Shown: in pieces, positions 62,238-64,000 of the stretch | How positions within the stretch are numbered: the stretch's first letter is position 1 | Layout: each line of letters opens with the position of its first letter | DNA from: Flavobacterium sp. | GTDB taxonomy: Bacteria; Bacteroidota; Bacteroidia; Flavobacteriales; Flavobacteriaceae | Direction of reading: 5' to 3' | DNA length: 64,000 nucleotides | NCBI RefSeq assembly: GCF_013823965.1 | Contig: NZ_PNNA01000087.1 | Coordinates: 1 to 64,000 of the forward strand | Position numbers and translations under genes: made by a program | The notes under the pieces: generated by a model | What the model was told of the DNA's origin: nothing | Seen by the model: the letters and a program-made list of their open reading frames with translations, nothing else | Databases searched by the model: none

Positions 62238-63278
62238 ATGAAACGTCAAATACTTTCCTTGTTCTTTGTTGGGTTTCTTTTTTTGGGTTGCAAAGTACAA
62301 AACACGAATAATGTTACAGAACTCCCCCATGCATTCTCGAATGCGGTCGACTATTCTTCTTCCGGGAATTGGGCTGTTTTACCGGAAAATTATCCAGACA
62401 ATTTAAAGGAATATGCTGTGGAAAATCCCCAAGATTCGATTGACGTTTTTTATGTGTATCCAACCTTGATTGTTTCGGACAAAGATAAAAGATGGAATGT
62501 TCCCCTAAATGACAGCGTGCAAATAAATAAAGTCCGCAATATTGCCGTTCGTTTTCAGGGATCGGCCTGGGGAAGTTCCGGAAGTTTGTATGTTCCGTAT
62601 TACAGACAAGCTCATATTCGTTCCTACAGCAATCTTGAAAATGGCGGTACAACTGCCTTATTGATGGCCTATTCAGACGTGAAAGCGGCTTTTGAATATT
62701 ATTTGAAACACTACAATCACGGCCGAGGCATTATCCTGGCAGGCCACAGTCAGGGAAGCACCCATATTTCTTATTTATTAAAGGACTTTTTTGACGGCAA
62801 ACCACTGCAAAACCAGTTGGTTGCAGCTTATATTCCAGGAGTGGGATTGGATAAAAATCAATTCAAAACCATTCCTTTAATGGAAACCCCTGACCAAACT
62901 GGTGGATTTGTCACTTGGAACACTTTTAAAAAGAAATTTGACCAAAAAAATTACAAATGGTACAAAGGAAAAGTAGTGATTAATCCCGTAACTTGGGACA
63001 CCACGGCAATGGCACCAAGAGCACTCCACAAAGGATTCTTGTATTCCAATGGCAAAATGTATGCAAACAGTTTTGACACCCATACGGATAATGGCGTGAT
63101 TTGGATTTCGACACCCCATTTCCCCTATCGTTATTTAACTGTTGCCATGCGCAATTATCATTCTGGAGACGTGAATTTGTTTTGGGAAGATATCCGCGAA
63201 AATTCCCTTTTGAGAGTCAAAACGTTTCGTGCGAATAAAAAGAAATCCATTCATGCCGAAGAAGCAAGAATGAATTAA
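62238..63278 (+). CDS. DUF3089 alpha/beta-hydrolase lipoprotein
   Basis: This 346-residue protein has a lipoprotein signal (FVGFLFLGC, Cys18) and the DUF3089 blocks DVFYVYPTL, FQGSAWGSSGSLYVPYYRQAHIRSY, a nucleophile elbow GHSQGS (Ser171), and a C-terminal HxxD-like region. It probably is an esterase- or lipase-like enzyme on the periplasmic or surface side; the substrate is unknown. The ATG at 62238 is chosen over an upstream TTG because it opens the signal. Confidence 0.87.
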   Translation: MKRQILSLFFVGFLFLGCKVQNTNNVTELPHAFSNAVDYSSSGNWAVLPENYPDNLKEYAVENPQDSIDVFYVYPTLIVSDKDKRWNVPLNDSVQINKVRNIAVRFQGSAWGSSGSLYVPYYRQAHIRSYSNLENGGTTALLMAYSDVKAAFEYYLKHYNHGRGIILAGHSQGSTHISYLLKDFFDGKPLQNQLVAAYIPGVGLDKNQFKTIPLMETPDQTGGFVTWNTFKKKFDQKNYKWYKGKVVINPVTWDTTAMAPRALHKGFLYSNGKMYANSFDTHTDNGVIWISTPHFPYRYLTVAMRNYHSGDVNLFWEDIRENSLLRVKTFRANKKKSIHAEEARMN

Positions 63279-63366
63279 ATAAATTTTAATTTCTTTAACT
63301 AATTCTTTCAAAATTGCTCCTGTAAATTACTTATTTTAGCCTCTTTAAAATTAAATCCAAATTATC

Positions 63367-64000
63367 ATGAAAATTAGTTCTGTTTTCCTCTTGTTGCTAA
63401 CCTTTACAATATTTTCCTGCAACGGACAAACCTCAAAAAACATAACAGACATTGACACGAAAACTTTTTCGGAAAAAATAACGGCTGCACCAAATGCCCA
63501 AATTATAGATGTAAGAACGCCTCAAGAATTTGCTTCAGGACACATTGACAATGCTGTAAACATCGATTGGTTAAGCGATAATTTCGTGGCAAACACCCAA
63601 AAGTTAGACAAAACCAAACCTGTTTTTTTGTATTGCAAGACCAGCAATAGAAGCACTCAAGCAGCTAAAAAACTGGAAGAATTAGGATTTACAACAATCT
63701 ACAACATGAAAGGAGGTTTATTGCAATGGGATGCCGAAGGACTTTCTAAACCAACCGACAAAATCATCGGAGTTTGCAGTCAGGAATATGCCGAATTATT
63801 AAACACTGATAAAAAAGTGCTGATTGATTTTTATGCCGAATGGTGTGCGCCTTGCAAAAAAATGACGCCTTATTTACTAAAAATGCAAAAAGAATTGGCC
63901 GATAAAGTGACCATCATTCGATTGAATGCCGACGAAAATCCAACCTTGGTCAAAGAAATGAAGATTTTGGAACTCCCTACCCTTCTACTCTATGAAAACA
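63367..64000 (+). CDS. Rhodanese-thioredoxin fusion lipoprotein (3' end outside window)
   Basis: The first 211 codons are present. A lipoprotein signal (FTIFSC, Cys18) is followed by a rhodanese-like domain (about residues 30-130; IIDVRTPQEFASGHI, active-site loop YCKTSNRS with Cys90) and a thioredoxin domain with WCAPCKK (Cys160, Cys163). The active site is CAPC rather than CGPC. The two domains suggest a periplasmic relay moving sulfane sulfur or electrons. It was read directly from the sequence, ATG at 63367; the right end is cut at LLLYEN. Confidence 0.88.
   Translation, partial: MKISSVFLLLLTFTIFSCNGQTSKNITDIDTKTFSEKITAAPNAQIIDVRTPQEFASGHIDNAVNIDWLSDNFVANTQKLDKTKPVFLYCKTSNRSTQAAKKLEELGFTTIYNMKGGLLQWDAEGLSKPTDKIIGVCSQEYAELLNTDKKVLIDFYAEWCAPCKKMTPYLLKMQKELADKVTIIRLNADENPTLVKEMKILELPTLLLYEN

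Overview
The window looks like ordinary chromosome of a Flavobacterium-like member of the Bacteroidota. The DNA is AT-rich and most starts lack a Shine-Dalgarno sequence. About twenty genes are preceded by the Bacteroidota -7 element TAnnTTTG, some with a TTG/TTTG box 17-24 nt upstream. The gene families also fit: archaeal-type ProRS, a PorV/PorQ-like barrel, DUF5683, DUF2891, DUF4105, LptG, and the parA-parB-DUF5683-dapB-lepB-WbqC gene order. No rRNA operon, insertion sequence, prophage or CRISPR array was seen. Both window ends cut a gene: typA at the left, a rhodanese-thioredoxin lipoprotein at the right.

Layout. 1-5.6 kb: typA, a PAS histidine kinase with a single-domain response regulator, rpsT, two tRNA-Glu genes and proS. 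5.6-11.2 kb: a Tyr/Gly-repeat lipoprotein, an OmpP1/FadL-like barrel, rimO, a small secreted protein and an AmpD-like amidase lipoprotein. 11.4-17.8 kb: an envelope/ion locus with a divergent porin-like barrel, a SulP anion transporter and beta-carbonic anhydrase flanked by two small membrane proteins ending in PPPExV, then a small secreted protein and a DUF2490 barrel. 18-27.5 kb: an S9 peptidase, a secreted amidotransferase-like protein, dnaB, accA, a DMT permease, lptG and tgt. 27.7-32.9 kb: an operon of a LolA-like carrier, two FtsX-type permeases, an ABC ATPase and an outer-membrane barrel, the best candidate here for an undescribed trans-envelope system. 32.9-43 kb: an FAD protein, DUF2891, recQ, then kdsD-tatC-AhpD-like-lptB-DUF5808, a GH25 lysozyme and pssA. 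43-49.1 kb: a PorV/PorQ-like barrel, DUF4105, and three polysaccharide-assembly genes. 49.4-54.7 kb: parA-parB-DUF5683-dapB-lepB-WbqC. 54.7-64 kb: a nuclease-family membrane protein, two rhomboids with mutL, ribH, a TPR membrane protein, recF, a DUF3089 lipoprotein and the partial rhodanese-thioredoxin gene.

Two themes cut across the map. Four housekeeping enzymes (ProRS, Tgt, RecQ, MutL) lack most or all of the metal-binding residues typical of their families. From 26 to 60 kb at least nine intergenic gaps carry arrays of short repeated words, several folding as long imperfect hairpins, with different words at different loci.
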